NCBI GenBank assembly: GCA_963680875.1
Contig: OY804588.1
Coordinates: forward strand, 78,330,829-78,394,828
Direction: 5' to 3'
From: Bathymodiolus brooksi
Taxonomy: Eukaryota > Mollusca > Bivalvia > Mytilida > Modiolidae
DNA length: 64,000 nt
The notes beneath the pieces were generated by a model. That model did no database searches, had not been told where the DNA came from, and saw only the letters and a list, made by a program, of their open reading frames with translations. Shown here one piece after another: positions 1-13,212 of this stretch (positions are counted from its first letter, which is position 1; each line of letters starts with the position of its first letter). The translations under genes were made by a program, and so were the position numbers.

Positions 1-632
1 TTTTTCCTACCTGATTATGTGAATGCAATTATGCACTACATTTGTCCTACCTGATTATGTGGCAAGACAATTACGCACTATAGTTTTCCTACCTGATTAT
101 GTGGCAAGACAATTACGCACTATAGTTTTCCTACCTGATTATGTGACAAGACAATTACGTACTATTTTTTTTCTTACCTGATTATGTGACAAGACAATTA
201 CGCACTATATTTTTCTTACCTGATTATGTGACAAGACAATTACGCACTATATTTTTCATACCTGATTATTTGACAAGACTATTACGCACTCTATTTGTCA
301 TACCTGATTATGTGACAAGACAATTACGCACTATATTTTTCCTACCTGATTATGTGACAAGACAATTACGCACCATATTTGTCCTACCTGATGATGTAAC
401 AAGTCAATTCCGAACTATATTTTTCCTACCTGATTATTTGACAAGACTATTACGCACTCTATTTGTCATACCTGATTATGTGACAAGGCAATTCCGAACT
501 ACATTTTTTCCCTACCTGATTATGTGACAAGGCAATTCAGAACTACATTTTTTCCTACCTGATTATGTGACAAGACAATTGCCAACTATATTTTTCCTAC
601 CTGATTATTTGACTAGACAATGACCAACGATA
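1..632. repeat. 42-bp minisatellite, about 15 copies
   Basis: The unit contains CCTACCTGATTATGTGACAA followed by GACAATTACGCACTATATTT. Copies differ by a few substitutions and decay after about 600. Because 42 is a multiple of three, one plus-strand frame stays open from 186 to 527 and reads as a 14-residue repeat containing LPDYVTRQLRTIFF. There is no start context, splice structure or domain, so I treat the frame as a by-product of the repeat and not as a gene. The array runs off the left edge of the window. Confidence 0.9.
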
Positions 633-999
633 GGTCCAGCTCGAATAGTCGTGTTTTCAGATATAAAAAATTATTTTTAGTGATTACTTGTTTATTTTTC
701 ATCTTGCGTGTGGAGGTTTTTGATAAGCAGTTTTGCTTTTTGTTTACTTATATAGTGACATTTTGCCATTTTTTCATTGTGACATTTATGTTATAAATAC
801 ATTTGTTTGTACTTACTGATTAAAGAGCACTCGACACTGTCGTGTGGATATGCAATTTGAATTGTTTTTTAGTATTTATTTCTATAAATGACATTTGTAT
901 CACTTGTTGTGTGATGGGTCGAATTTGGATAATGCGACAAATATGTGTCATTTTTGGTCTGTCATGAATATGGGCATGTTTGGGTAGGAGAAAGCAGAA

Positions 1000-1285
1000 T
1001 GGTATAGCCTTCTGCTTGAGGAAATGTATGACAAGCTTAAATAAAACTAAGTGGTATAGCCTTCACCTTGATGAAATGTATGAAAAACATAAATATAACA
1101 GTGTGTTATAGTCTTCAGCTTGACGAAATGTATGACAAACTTAAATATAACAGAGTAGTATAACTTTCAGCTTGATGAAATATATGACAAACTTAAATAA
1201 AAACATAGTGGAATAGCCTTCTGCTTGAGGAAATGTATGACAAAGTTAAATGTAACAGAATGGTATAACCTTCTGTTTGATGAAA
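1000..1285. repeat. 51-52 bp tandem repeat, about 5.5 copies
   Basis: Units start near 1001, 1053, 1103, 1154, 1208 and 1260 and share GGTATAGCCTTCTGCTTGA followed by GAAATGTATGACAAACTTAA. Divergence of 10-20 % between copies suggests an old array. No open frame of note. Confidence 0.85.
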
Positions 1286-1389
1286 TTCGGCACGAATGCA
1301 TTCTGGTTTTATTAAAATGGATGGAGCCAGGATTAAATAATTCGATTTTCCGGTTATTCCCGACCAGACGACAAGAGAGGCCAATTATC

Positions 1390-1740
1390 AGCTGTCATCC
1401 CAGAACAGATTATATGACATGACAACTATCCATCTATCATCCCAAATCAGGCAACTGTACAACAATAATCCTCTGGAAAGATTATCAGACAAAACAATTA
1501 ATCAACTATCACAGATTTATGAAAAAAACCAATTACCATCCTGACCATATTAGCCAACACTTAAACCAGATCAGTTAATATGATAAGGTATCTAGCCATC
1601 TATCTTTTCCTGTCCAGATTATATAACATTATATGACAAGACAATTAGCCTACTATGATCTCAGGACTAGATTATATGACAATGCAATTAGCCTTTAATT
1701 ACACCAGATCCGTTAATATGATTCTAAAATTCTAGAATGT
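1390..1740. repeat. Degenerate relatives of the 42-bp minisatellite
   Basis: Motifs such as GATTATATGACAAGACAATTA recur at irregular spacing and resemble the array at 1-632. This looks like a decayed older part of the same array, interrupted by the 52-bp repeat. Confidence 0.45.
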
Positions 1741-3894
1741 ATTACTAAATATTGTACATTTTGTATTACCTGCCATTCTGGATGTCAAGTCCACGTTACT
1801 ATAAATGAATATTTGCAATGGGTTTTTTCCACATTAAAAACTTTTTGCGGTTTAGATTTAATCAATACATTTTTACGTATTCTATTTGCAAAGATATAAA
1901 AAAATTACAAAGTAGAATGTAAACATAATCTATGACATATAGATATGTACTGTAAAGTAATAAAATAAAGGAGATAAACAAAAACAAACGGAAAAAAAAC
2001 AAAAAACAAGAAAGTAAGAAAAAAAACCCAACAAAAGAAAGAAAATGAAAAGAAAGGCAAACGCACAACCAAACAAAATGCATGAGGTGTGACTGAATAT
2101 TAACCCTATCTAATGACGTAAATCAGATTTGGATTCTGAAAGACAAATCATTTGAAAGTACAAGGTAGAGTTTGGCATAAGGTTCCATAAATGATGGATA
2201 TTGCACATCGTAGAAATACATTTTATTGTAGATCATGTCAATACATGTAAATATAGAAGGCAGACATATTAATTTGAAAGTTTTTTTACACTCAGAAAGG
2301 AAAGAATATCACTTGTTGTCTTGTAAAAACTCTTTGATGTAATAAAATCAGAATTGACCATTGATAATAAAATGACATTTATATACATTTCTCGCCGGAT
2401 GTCAAAATATCTTTTATTGGTATCGGATACATTGGTGTTACCATGGTAACACTGGTGATACTGTCGATCATTGTGGGAGATATACAGATAGTAGTGGTAT
2501 ATTCAAAAGGAATAGTGTAGATTTTAGAATACCCGTTTGAACTGTAAAAATAAGAGCATGTTTACAACAATATACGGAAAATGTGTATCCAATGATTAAC
2601 TGTACTTCTTTTAATATATCAGTGTATATAATTATAATGAGAATGATTTACCTAAAAATAATTGAAAAGAGAATTAGTTCTGAAAGATCACACAAACGTT
2701 CGAGTTTTTAATTGATAATATACGTGTTAGGGTGTAGATTTTTCTTCTGCTTCTAAGATTTTGGAATTAGACCTTGGAACTGTTCTGGTACTATTTGTCT
2801 CTAAATTTAACACTGTGTTATCTTCAAGCTTTTCTACGACATGATACTGAATATTATAAATATTGCATCTGTTCACTAATAGTTTGTGCAGTCATGTTAA
2901 GGCTGTCCACAAAAGAAAATCCATAAAAAAAACGTGTTTTTCTTTTTCGGTTCAATACACGCGAATATGCATTAATTTTACTCATTTAAACCATAAACCA
3001 ATAAAATTATGTATGATCTACTCAAAATGAAAAAAAATATTATTAGGAATCAATCACAGAGATCACGTGATCACATTAAAGAGAAAGTAGCATCGTGACC
3101 ACTAAAACCGAACAGAACAACGGCATACAATACAAGTAATGAAGGAACCGGCGGATTCGGGATATCCTATTCTTCAAGAAAAATGCGTGGCAAAGTGTTG
3201 AATTTCATTTAATTAAATGTGCCAATAGATTGAAAGGCCAAATATGCAAGAAACCCCTCTTTTTCCGAGTTCTATGGGATTTTTCTTGCTACTTTCAATC
3301 CCTGTATTCTTTTCCATATTAAAATATCGTATCTAATGATCAAGTCTGTTGACTGTTATAATTGTTCCAAGATCAGTCTTCGGGATGCCGTTGTTCTATT
3401 GCCTTTTTTTTTAAAAATTTGATAAGCAAATGCTAAAAACGGTTATTTTAAAACACTTTAAGGACGTAAGGCTTTTCGTAATATCGATTGCGGACGTGTA
3501 AATATTCCGGATAAGTTACGCCACAGTATGCGTCATGTATGATGTAATGGAATCGTCGTTTTAATTTTTATTTATTTTTAATAATCAGCGTAGTAGCAAT
3601 TTTCCTTAAATACATGTTTTATACATGTGCTTTAAAAGAGCTCTCCCTTCTTCACAAATTAATTTGTATTGTTTATCTGCTGAAATAGTTGACAACAATG
3701 TTACCGTAGAATCTTACATGTGTAGGCCCTCTCTACCGCTTTTTGGATAATAACAATAGAAGACACATTTAAGATGGTATTACCAGACGATTGTATGGAT
3801 ATATACATGTTTAATAAAGTAAAACAGACAATAAATAATAAAGAAATGTTATTGGAAATAAATGTGTAAAAAGAAAGCTAAGAAGAAAATAAAA
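1741..3894. other. AT-rich intergenic stretch, nothing recognised
   Basis: I see no gene, RNA or repeat family here. The minus-strand frame at 1862-2083 is only an A-rich tract read as phenylalanine and leucine. Confidence 0.6.
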
Positions 3895-3917
3895 GGGGGG
3901 GGGGGGGGGGGGGGGGG
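3895..3917 (+). repeat. Poly-G tract (23 G)
   Basis: An uninterrupted run of 23 guanines follows an A-rich stretch. Long homopolymers are error-prone in sequencing, so the length is approximate. It could form a G-quadruplex. Confidence 0.95.
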
Positions 3918-5740
3918 TTGATTTCACATCACAAGCGCCTGTGGGAGGACCAACAACGATTTGGTTTTCAATCAATGTTGTCTGAATTTCCCACTAATTA
4001 ATGCCATAGTTACAAGATTACCAAGATGTGCCTCCTTTATATAGAAATATCTTATCTTGTCTTCATTACCTTTTCTTGTCAGAGGTTTTATTTGCAATGA
4101 ATAAATGTATTTGGTATGTTGGACTTGTCCTTCATAATAGCATATCCTGTGTAAAACATATGGATTTCTGTTTTAAATTTTATGATGAAAATTGAAACAT
4201 GAAATGCATTTGTCTATTATTAAAATGTATCAACCATCTTGGTGAAATAAATTACTATCTTTCACATTCAAATTTGGAAAGCAAAATATATTTAGTAAAT
4301 TCAAAATTTGTGTAGGTAAATTTCAAATTGAAGAAGGGCCTCATAGAAAGATCCACAGAGAGGGAAGGGTCTGTATTAATAATATTGATTAGGAGTGTCA
4401 TTTCTTATAAATTATTCATTTTCATATACAATGTAGATACAAAATGTAAATATAAACACCATTTTGATAAAGTAAAACAAAATGTTAAGACTTTACCATT
4501 GTTGATAAACTAAGAAGTTCTTTAAATCCAATTAATATCCTTTATAATGCACCTCAGTTTCTAGAATTGAGGACACTTTATAAAAATTTACATCTTTGTA
4601 TGTCTTTTGTATTGTATGTTATATCACTAACAACCAAACTATTGAAAAATAAGAAAATAAAACAAGACTCATTTGTCTCGATTATTTTAAGAATCCAAAT
4701 CAAATTGGTTTTTTGTGGGGTTCTTGTTCATCAATCTTTATTTTAATGTGCAATGCTTTATATGTTTTGATATTACCCGCCATCTTGTATGACCAGTCTA
4801 GATCACTATACTCAGAGGTGTTTAATGGGTAGTAATGCCATTTATATGGTCATTTTAGATTTATTTATTGCATTTGTTATTCGGTAGACAAGACATGTTT
4901 AGATGAACTCGATTTTGATATCAATCTATAATGTTAAAAACACTGTACAGTAAGTGAATGTGAACTATAGAAATATATTATGTTGTAAAATCATTAAATA
5001 AAGGAAGCATTACACTGTTGAAGAGGTCCTTTATTTCTACACGTAATTATATATTGCGTTGTTAGAGAAAGTTATAGACGGTAACATGGATCCATTTTTG
5101 TACTCGTACTTGTATATATGTATTGTTGTCAGTAGTACGCGATAGTCTGTATAATGGATCCTTTGTTTTTAAACGTATTTTTATATTGCATTGCTGTAGA
5201 AAGGTTTGGATCTGTTATGTAAGATCAAAGAGGGAAAATGGTATTTATCAATAACATATCGGATAAGTATTAGGTATATATCAACAGTATATTCGTGTTG
5301 TTTATTTCATCCATATCTATGTCATGACAATTCCATTCTATACTGCTAGATCCACATAACGGTGTTCTGTTTGTCTTTACTACCACTTGTGAACGCATTG
5401 TGTAATATTTTTCTAATTATTAACTTATGTCCATCATGTCGTTAAACAGATACACTCCGGGTACCTCAAGTAGAGCAGGAACTGTTTTCTCTTCCCGAGC
5501 ACCTACGTTTATCGATGTTCTTCTGAGGTTCGTATTGGTCAATCTCTAGCTATTGTGTGTATTGTTGTGTAGTTAATTGTTTGTGATTTTATTATGTCCC
5601 ATTTTCACTATTGTATGTCCTGTTTGTACTCCTTTGGTACATGTATCGTCAAACAGGTCGTATTGCATGTTTACATTGTTAGTCTATTTAAGTTTCTTTT
5701 TGTACAGATACAAGTAATACATGTATACTGATTCAGAGGT
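3918..5740. other. Intergenic stretch, nothing recognised
   Basis: AT-rich unique-looking sequence. Short frames such as 4328-4513 have no recognisable domain and no coding bias that I can see. Confidence 0.55.
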
Positions 5741-5985
5741 GTTATGGTGTTTAGCGCCATTTTCAACAATATTTCAGTTATATTGTGGCGATTAGTTTTA
5801 TTGGTGGAGGATAACCGGAGTACCCGAAGAAAAACCACCGACCTGCCGCAAGTCACCAACAATCATTATCATATAACGTTGTATCGAGTACACCTCGCCT
5901 GATCGGAATTCGAACACACAACTTTAGTGATGATATGCAGTTGTAAATCCAACTATCATATATTCACGACCACGACGACCCGTTA
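5741..5985 (-). mobile_element. tRNA-headed SINE, near full length
   Basis: Read on the minus strand, the head has a tRNA-like promoter: A-box-like TAGTTGG near the start and B-box-like GTTCGAATTCC. The body reads GTGACTTGCGGCAGGTCGG, then a CCACCAATAAAACT segment, and the tail ends AATATTGTTGAAAATGGCG plus CTAAACACCATAAC. The same layout recurs more than ten times in this window, which defines the family. It carries no coding capacity and would need LINE enzymes to move. Confidence 0.85.
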
Positions 5986-6564
5986 CTGATTCCGGATGTA
6001 TGAATCTGGTGTTATTTCACGATCAAACATTAAATTTACTACGATTGAAAAAATAATGTTTTACTAGACAGATGTTAAACGACAATTTGCTGAATAATTT
6101 TATCCTAGTTTTATGATAAATTAAGTATCTGTGGATTTATATCCTTATAGACAGTATATTTAAGCAACATTGTGTCGTCTTTATATATAAAACAGTAAGG
6201 TCACACTACATGCCATTGATCGCTACTTATTGAGGGTTAGGGTCCACCATGCTATGGTTAAGCTTTACAGAGTATCCGTGCAACAAATGAATGACAAGGT
6301 TTATATTCCGTTTGTCGTAATCACAATTTGGCCCTTTCCTTGTATGCTTACCTGAATCAAGCATTACATATCAAATGTTTTTTTTGTGTATTATTTTAAT
6401 GAATGACTGCGCAACACACCATTAGTCTGACTAATTAGCCACAATATTATTAATTAATTGTACCAAAATCTCATTATGTAATGCACAGCGTTGTTTTCTC
6501 CTGTCAATAGGATTTTATTCTCTGTAAGTTATTTTTACCAAATACAAGAACAGCTTAAAGAATA
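5986..6564. other. Intergenic stretch, nothing recognised
   Basis: AT-rich sequence with no gene, RNA gene or repeat that I can support. Confidence 0.55.
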
Positions 6565-6988
6565 TGTAAACAGAAGCCGTAATATAAAGAGAGACAGACA
6601 ATACAATGACCAAAATGAAGGACAGACAATACAATGACAAAAATGAGGGACAGACAATACAATGACAAAAATGAGGGACAGACAATACAATGACAAAAAT
6701 GAAGGACAGACAATACAATGACAAAAATGAGGGACAGACAATACAATGACAAAAATGAAGGACAGACAATACAATGACCAAAATGAGGGACAGACAATAT
6801 AATGACAAAAATGAGGGACAGACAATACAATGACCAAAATGAGGGACAGACAATACAATGACCAAAATGAGGGACAGACAATACAATGACCAAAATGAGG
6901 GACAGACAATACAATGACCAAAATGAGGGACAGACAATACAATGACCAAAATGAGGGACAGACAATACAATGACCAAAATGAAGGACA
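6565..6988. repeat. 28-bp minisatellite, about 15 copies
   Basis: The unit is GGACAGACAATACAATGACC plus AAAATGAG, with A/C variation at two sites. Because 28 is not a multiple of three, every unit shifts frame. All three minus-strand frames are nevertheless open, which yields three overlapping pseudo-proteins of 135-185 residues. These should not be annotated as genes. Confidence 0.95.
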
Positions 6989-7069
6989 AAACGACAAATA
7001 ATGATCTATAAAACACTACACTACAAAAAGCTAAAGAATGAACAGAATGAAGCCCATAGAATATCAGAG

Positions 7070-8130
7070 ATGTACTCACTTTCTCCGGAAGAGTATGCTG
7101 TACATGTTTCACTAGAGAAACCCGTCGTGCTACACTTGCTACAAATACAACACCAGTTAATTATTTATTGAATTACGTCTAACACAAATGTTCATCGTCA
7201 ACAATTTTTTTTATATATTGATGAAATAGGTCTGCTTTTTCCTCCTTTATATTGCAAATAGCGTCCAGAGAAAACCGAATTGCAATCAAGCATGGACAAT
7301 CCGCAGACACAGACAACATTAGACAAAATACACAGAAAACTAAACTGATGAGTAACACGGACTTCATGTTCTCAGGAAGGATAACCAGTTCAAGTTTCTT
7401 ATAAGGCACACAACTGTGTTACTCATATATCGTGGAGGTCAGTTTTATTTGTGGAGGATACCGGAGTACCAGGAGACAACCATTGACCTGTCGCAAATTC
7501 TGATAAGCGTTATATTAAGTTCCCCTCATCATTTGGGGAATCATAAGTTTAATGGTGATAAGCACAAATTGCAAAGGTAGATTTATATATCCAACTGCCA
7601 CACGATCACGTATATTTTTTAGAGATAGTTTCAACCTAGAAGCAGCACAACCTAAGTTGAGTAGCATATTATGTCAACATCTACGTTGAGTAGCATATTA
7701 TGTCAACATCTACTTTCAGTCCAAAATAATCAATTTAAAAGACGGAGTCCGTAAAATAACGCGAGTGCTTCTGAAATACTAGTTTTGCTACTGATGATTT
7801 GGAAGTTGAAAATTGGAAAAGTGAAGTCATTACAGTTTACGTAGAGTTTTGATTAAATCTTTAAATCGATTCCAAGGTGATGGTCAAGATAAGAAGCAGA
7901 TCTATGACAAAATGGTGAACAAGCATCTACAAAACACAGAAAACTAAAGATTGTGCAGCACAAAACCATATACCACAAAAATTGAAGATAAGAAGATTCT
8001 GCTCCAATCAAGGGACCAGTCGTGATTATCGTGTCAATGATACGGTAATAAGTCATAAAGAAAGAGGAATCGTATTGTGCTTACGTCAAATGGAACATAT
8101 CCGTGGTCATTTGTGATACGGACATTCCGT
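7070..8130. repeat. Interspersed repeat pieces of unknown family
   Basis: Segments containing ACACAGAAAACTAAA, GAGTAACACGGACTTCAT, TCCGTGGTCATTTGTGATA and similar strings recur here, at 8640-8850, at 10650-11240 and at 37720-37800. They look like fragments of one dispersed element, in more than one orientation. I cannot assign a superfamily. Confidence 0.6.
7425..7612 (-). mobile_element. Diverged tRNA-headed SINE
   Basis: Recognisable pieces are ATCGTGGAGGTCAGTTTTAT, GACCTGTCGCAAATTCTGA and, at the end, CCAACTGCCACACGATCACG, in the order expected for a minus-strand copy. The centre has diverged strongly. Confidence 0.65.
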
Positions 8131-8639
8131 AAGGGTTAAACAAGTCATGGTTGCAACTAAGCAACTTTCAATGTAAAAACTACAAATTCTTGGTTCAGTA
8201 GTTTCCTAGTTAGTTCCAACCCTCTATGCAAAACATTGAGATAGAAAACACAAAATCTGGCATATCATTTCAAATAGAGATGCATACTTGAAATGCCACT
8301 GGAATGTTGCTACATATAAATGGAAATTTCACAATGGGCATACTGAAGTCATTTCTGTTGTTGTATAGCTTCGTTCTTTACCGACACTCATTGTTAATCC
8401 CTATGTGTAGATGAAGCTATCATGCAGGCCTAGCAGTATATGTGGTATCTACATGTTAACGACTTACAATTGAACTACAAAAACAATAAATAATCGCAAC
8501 AAAATACGATGTTGCATGTATATAACCTATAGTCTTTTTTAATTAATATAGCCAAAAGGCATCGACTTTCATTATTAGACAAACATTTAATCTAAATATC
8601 ATTTACATAAAGTTTAATATTTTAATATTTCAGGTAGGA

Positions 8640-8850
8640 AAAATGTACATACTGGGCAACGGACCACGATGAAGGAAAACGGACACAACTCAAAACCGAG
8701 GATAAACTCAGGTGCTGAGAAGGTAAGCAGTCCTGCTCCACTATTGTCCTCCGTCGTGTTACTCTTGCTACAATCCAGTGATTAGTCATGAATGAGGAAT
8801 AGAACCGGATTATTATTACGACAAATGGAAAATATCCATGATCATTTGTG
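8640..8850. repeat. Copy of the interspersed repeat
   Basis: Contains AACTCAGGTGCTGAGAAGG, CAGTCCTGCTCCACTA and TCGTGTTACTCTTGCTACAA, in the same order as the copy at 11040-11240. Confidence 0.6.
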
Positions 8851-10133
8851 ACTTGTGATCTTTAGATGAACAGTATAAAAAGAAGCACAACACAATTGAA
8901 AAATGAAATTAAAATTAAAATACATAATTCAAAGTCAAAGAATGTGTATCCGTGAATTCTTCGAAGTGGATCAGGAACATCATATCAATAAGTACCACCT
9001 GCGTTCATTCACAGGCTTAGGGTTCGTCATGGTAAATCTGTAGTTTTCGATACAATATTTTGGGCGACATTTCTTTTTCGCCTTTGTTTCTGTTTCTTTG
9101 GCCGTTGTATTGCGAGATAAACCAAAAATTAAAATAATGTGGATCATAGTAGTGTCTTCCCTCACAAAATGTTTCTTCTCAGGACTTGGTGAAAGTTAAC
9201 TTTCATGCGATAGGGTGTGGCATTCGCAATACACACGGAACTAGTTTTTGCCCAGTCCTAAGGACGAATCGTTTATTTGATCATGCCCACTTTAACCAAC
9301 GCACATGTTAGAAGTGTGTACCGAACAGCAGATAAACTAGTTCGTACTTCTAGAACCCATACTGCTCTCGCGATAGTTCATACCATACAATTGTTTTCGC
9401 TCAACGTATATTTACTCAATTTTACCATAACTTAGGTTAAGCAGAATTGTCTTTATGACAGAACATAACTCGTAGAATAGATATGCTGAATTTGGAAGAA
9501 AAAACCTATTAATGATGTTAGTTCAGTGCACCGATTTTTCTATTACGAACAGTCCATCAATATCACCAAATGAACAACCTTTCACCTCAAATCACTGAAC
9601 ACAATAAATCCTGTAGTAGAATCCAGTTAACACACTGATGCATGATGGCTTACATGATCAATTGATATTAAATCTGTTAGAATCACCAGACTTTGCTGTC
9701 CTCAGAGTAATGGTCTTTAAACAACAGTTTCTGCCTTCCTAGTTGGTGATCACTTTACTACCAGCATTGACCCTACTATTGTACTGTCCTTGTGACCAAT
9801 ATATTCTACTTTCCTATCTAGTAGTCACTTAACTACCAACCTTCATTGACCCTTCTAGTGTACTATCCATGTTTGTGGTGTGATTCATTTTTGTGATAGT
9901 CTGTTTATTTTTTTATATTTTTATAGTGTGTTTGTATATGTATTGACGTTAGAGGTCAACTTATCAGGGGAGGGGCTGGGATCAGATTAGATGATTCAAT
10001 CGTGACATCTTCATGTGCCCGTCACAAGCCAGGACATTATATGTCGTGGTCTTATTTAAGTTCAATGATTTGTGGTGAGAGACGATTGATCGTTTTATTA
10101 ATATAAATGAAACCTTCACTGTTTGTAGTTGGT
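8851..10133. other. Intergenic stretch, nothing recognised
   Basis: I see no supportable gene or repeat. The frame at 8980-9165 on the minus strand has no recognisable domain. Confidence 0.5.
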
Positions 10134-10270
10134 TTGGTTTGATGGTGTTTAACGCCTATTTCAACAATATTGCAGCTATACCGTTGCGGTCAGCTTTAAT
10201 TATGGAAGAAACCGAAGGATCCGGAGAAAACCACTGACCTGTCGCTAGTCGCTGACAAAGTTGTACGCCT
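10134..10270 (-). mobile_element. SINE tail and body fragment
   Basis: Starts GGTTTGATGGTGTTTAACGC and continues through CAACAATATTGCAGCTATA to GAGAAAACCACTGACCTGTC. The tRNA-like head is missing. Confidence 0.75.
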
Positions 10271-10690
10271 AATAACTCCTTATAAAACTAATTCTTTCAA
10301 CCTGTAAGAAAATCATGCATACATGTATTTCCATATGGTAGTCAGCAAGCACGAGTTTTGAGAATTTTCCATTTAAAATGTAACAGGGATTGCAATTATT
10401 TTTTTTCATATGTAATACAAGTCAATAAGGGGCGATAACTTCTTCATAAATGACATAACCAAAATGCTGCAACGACTTCTCACTTAAAATGTAAGAGTTG
10501 CACAGGCAAATTTGTGGAGTCAAAAATGGAAATAACTTCTTCAAAAATTGTGTGACCAAGTTGTCGTATCGATATAAGAATCTCCTTATGATCAGAATCA
10601 AGCATGCAATAAGAGTTTGAAGAAGGGTTTGAACCAAAGGGTTAATCAGAATGCGTAAATCGAAGAACAGACAACACAATGGTCACAAGA

Positions 10691-11042
10691 AACTAGAGCC
10701 TCATTGGGCTGAGCCTGTGTCGCTCACCTTTCATTCTGCTTTGAGGAAACTTAATACACAACCTTCTATACATGTAGATGCTTCCTACCAAGTTTCGGTT
10801 CATTTGGCCTAGCGGTTTCGGAGGAGAAGATTTAAAAAAATCAGCCAATCAGAAACAAGAAATGCCTGTGGCGGCCATGTTTGTTAATTGATCGGGACAA
10901 AATGAGAAATCTTTAGAGACTAGAGGACCTTCCATAGATGCATCCAACCATGTTTCAATTCATTTGGCTGAGAGGTTTCAGAGAAGATTAAAATGCGAAA
11001 ATTTAACGGACGACGGATGCCAAGTGATGGCAAAAGCTAAAA
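10691..11042 (+). mobile_element. Pearl-like tandem-core element, short copy
   Basis: Left end GAGCCTGTGTCGCTCACC, then two core units of about 165 bp with the landmarks TTCGGTTCATTTGGCCTAG, GGCGGCCATGTTTGTTAA and AGAGGACCTTCCATAGATGC. The right end is GGACGACGGATGCCAAGTGA plus TGGCAAAAGCTAA. The layout of fixed ends around a variable number of core monomers matches non-autonomous bivalve elements of the pearl type, which are linked to Helentrons. That assignment is from memory and was not searched. Confidence 0.7.
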
Positions 11043-11240
11043 AGGACAAACAATGATCTACAAAACATACACATAAAATTAAAGATCGAGTAACACGAAC
11101 TCCACTAAAAACTGGGGGTGAACTCAGGTGCTACAGAAGGGTAAACAATTCCTGCTCCACTAGTAGCACCCGTCATGTTAATCTCGGTGATAAGTCGTGA
11201 ATGGGGAAAGGACCAGGAATGCTTACGACAAATGTAGGAG
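11043..11240. repeat. Interspersed repeat copy following the pearl-like element
   Basis: Contains AAAGGACAAACAATGATCTA, CACTAAAAACTGGGGGTGA and TGCTCCACTAGTAGCACCC. It is the clearest copy of this dispersed family in the window and directly abuts the pearl-like right end, so that element probably inserted into it. Confidence 0.65.
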
Positions 11241-11766
11241 GATGCATGTACATATATGAAAAATTCTAAGTAAAAAGTAACCTCTCTAAAAAATTAACCC
11301 AATCAAAATTTAGGTATTAAGCAAGTATGTGAACGTCTAATGAATTCCATTTTAAAAGGTTGAACACTTTTGCGATGAACAGGTGTATGGACAGATGGAC
11401 AGACATATTGAACACACAGCAAGAAAACAATATCTCCCAAGAAAGGAGGAGACAAAACTGTTTGCCAAGCCTAAAGAATACCAAAAACATTCACAAAAAG
11501 TGACGCTAAAATTAATAAATATATGCCAGTATATATTAAAATTTTATTATAAGAGGTGTATAAAAATATATATATATTCTCATTTGAAATTGATGACTAC
11601 AGGTACTGTGAATTCATTTCAACTCCTCAATAAATTTCATGGTTGGAGGAAAATACACAATATACGTACATTGTCAAAAAAATCAGCATACGGCAACAGC
11701 ATAAGCATGCTGACTTCACAGAGGACATCATTGAAAACGATTAAAAACGACGCTTGTTTCAGCTAT
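11241..11766. other. Stretch with one meaningless open frame
   Basis: An open frame at 11383-11781 (132 codons, plus strand) shows no domain, no signal peptide and a composition expected from AT-rich DNA. I do not call it a gene. Confidence 0.5.
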
Positions 11767-11862
11767 TTTGAGACATTTTGACAGTTGTTTTGAGACATTT
11801 TGACAGTTGTTTTGAGACATTTTGACAGCTATTTTGAGACATTTTGACAGCTGTTTTGGACT
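11767..11862. repeat. 22-bp tandem repeat, about 4.5 copies
   Basis: The unit TTTTGAGACATTTTGACAG plus TTG repeats at 11770, 11792, 11814 and 11836. Confidence 0.9.
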
Positions 11863-12079
11863 TTCTGACATAGCATGATAAACACAATATATATACATTG
11901 TTTGAAAATATAAAATTAATTGGCACTTACTACAAAACAGACACAAAAAAACTTGCCAAAGGCTCGCATTATATCTCTTTCTAAAGCTCGTATAAATAAA
12001 TTATGTATTTTCTGACAATATATGTATATATTGTATATATATGTGATCAAGTTTGTCAATGACATAAGGGGCCATCATG

Positions 12080-12357
12080 GTTGCTGCATTAATAGCTACC
12101 TGTGCAATCAGTGCATATTTAAGCTGTCAGTTCGAGCTCCTTTCATGGTGAGATGTACTTGATACAACATTATGTGATCAAGCTTGAGAAAACCACCAAT
12201 CTGGCAATAGTCTCTGACAAACTTTATCACCTAATGTTGTATAGAGTACACCTCGCCATCAGCGGGATTCAAACTCACAACGCTTAGTGGCGATACACAT
12301 TGATTGTACAGGTACTTGTAAATCCAACTATCATAAAACACAACCACCACAGCCCTC
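12080..12357. mobile_element. Head-to-head SINE foldback
   Basis: From about 12080 to 12178 a plus-strand SINE head can be read (TACCTGTGCAATCAGTGC, GTTCGAGCTCC, GATACAACATTATGTGATCA). From about 12183 to 12357 a minus-strand copy follows, ending in AATCCAACTATCATAAAAC. The two share the ACAACATTATGTGAT segment in opposite orientation and together form an inverted pair. The centre of the element is missing from both copies. Confidence 0.7.
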
Positions 12358-13138
12358 TAAACATGCCACCCCTTTTCTTAGCTAAAATATAACTGATACA
12401 TTGTTGATTGTAGTGTTAAACACCCAATTATTCATTTATAATTTAATGTTGCATTTCATGCTTATACCAATATAAAAATAATTTTATCAAAATCACAACT
12501 CTTACTCACTCCCCTTGACTGACATATCACGGCTTTGGGGATCTGAAGAAACCACATTACAGGTCACATCTGAGTGACCCCATGTCATGAATATTTAATG
12601 ATATGTTAAATGTGGGTTATGACCTTTTCCAACCAATCGGATTGCTCGTAGTACACAAATTAGTTTGATCTTAAATTTTAACCAATTTCATAGTCTACTA
12701 ATGATCATCATTTTCATTTGACAATAAAATAGGGTCATCCGCATTTGACCTGCAATGATGTTCGGTTCGTCTTTACTTCCAGTTGTTTGTAGGAGGGCTC
12801 ATATCTTTCTTACGCTATCTGTGTTTGTTTGCGTATAGTGGTGTTCAATACATATTGTATTGTGTTTTTGTTCGTACCCTATGTAGCCAGTTTACCTGGA
12901 TTGTCCATTTTTGATAGCCCCTTCGGTATTCTCTAACGTTTATCTCCTCAGAACTCACATGCAGTGATATATCTGTAACATATTGGAGCAAGTGAGAGAT
13001 CTGATTTTAAACAGATTGATATAAAAAAAAATAAACATGTATGTACAATTTATATAATTGTCAAAAATATTACACCACACAAAATAAATGCTTTGTTTTA
13101 TAAATGTAAATTTTGTAGGGCAACCTCAATATTTTTCT

Positions 13139-13212
13139 TACAACGTTAGTGGTGATAGGCACTGATTGCATAGGTAGTTGTAAATCCAACTACCATATGA
13201 TCACGGCCCTCC
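13139..13212 (-). mobile_element. SINE head fragment
   Basis: ACAACGTTAGTGGTGATAGG through AATCCAACTACCATATGATC matches only the tRNA-like head of the family, in minus orientation. Confidence 0.75.

Noticed and set aside
6515..7112. Three overlapping minus-strand frames of 135-185 codons with repeated cysteine and leucine
   Set aside because: All are read-through of the 28-bp minisatellite, which happens to lack stops in all three frames.
7179..7409. Short frame with a signal-peptide-like start (MKSVLLISLVFCVFCLML) and several cysteines, like a small secreted peptide
   Set aside because: The hydrophobic start is encoded by an interspersed repeat that also occurs at 7920 and 11080, where it is not open. 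No spliced continuation was found.
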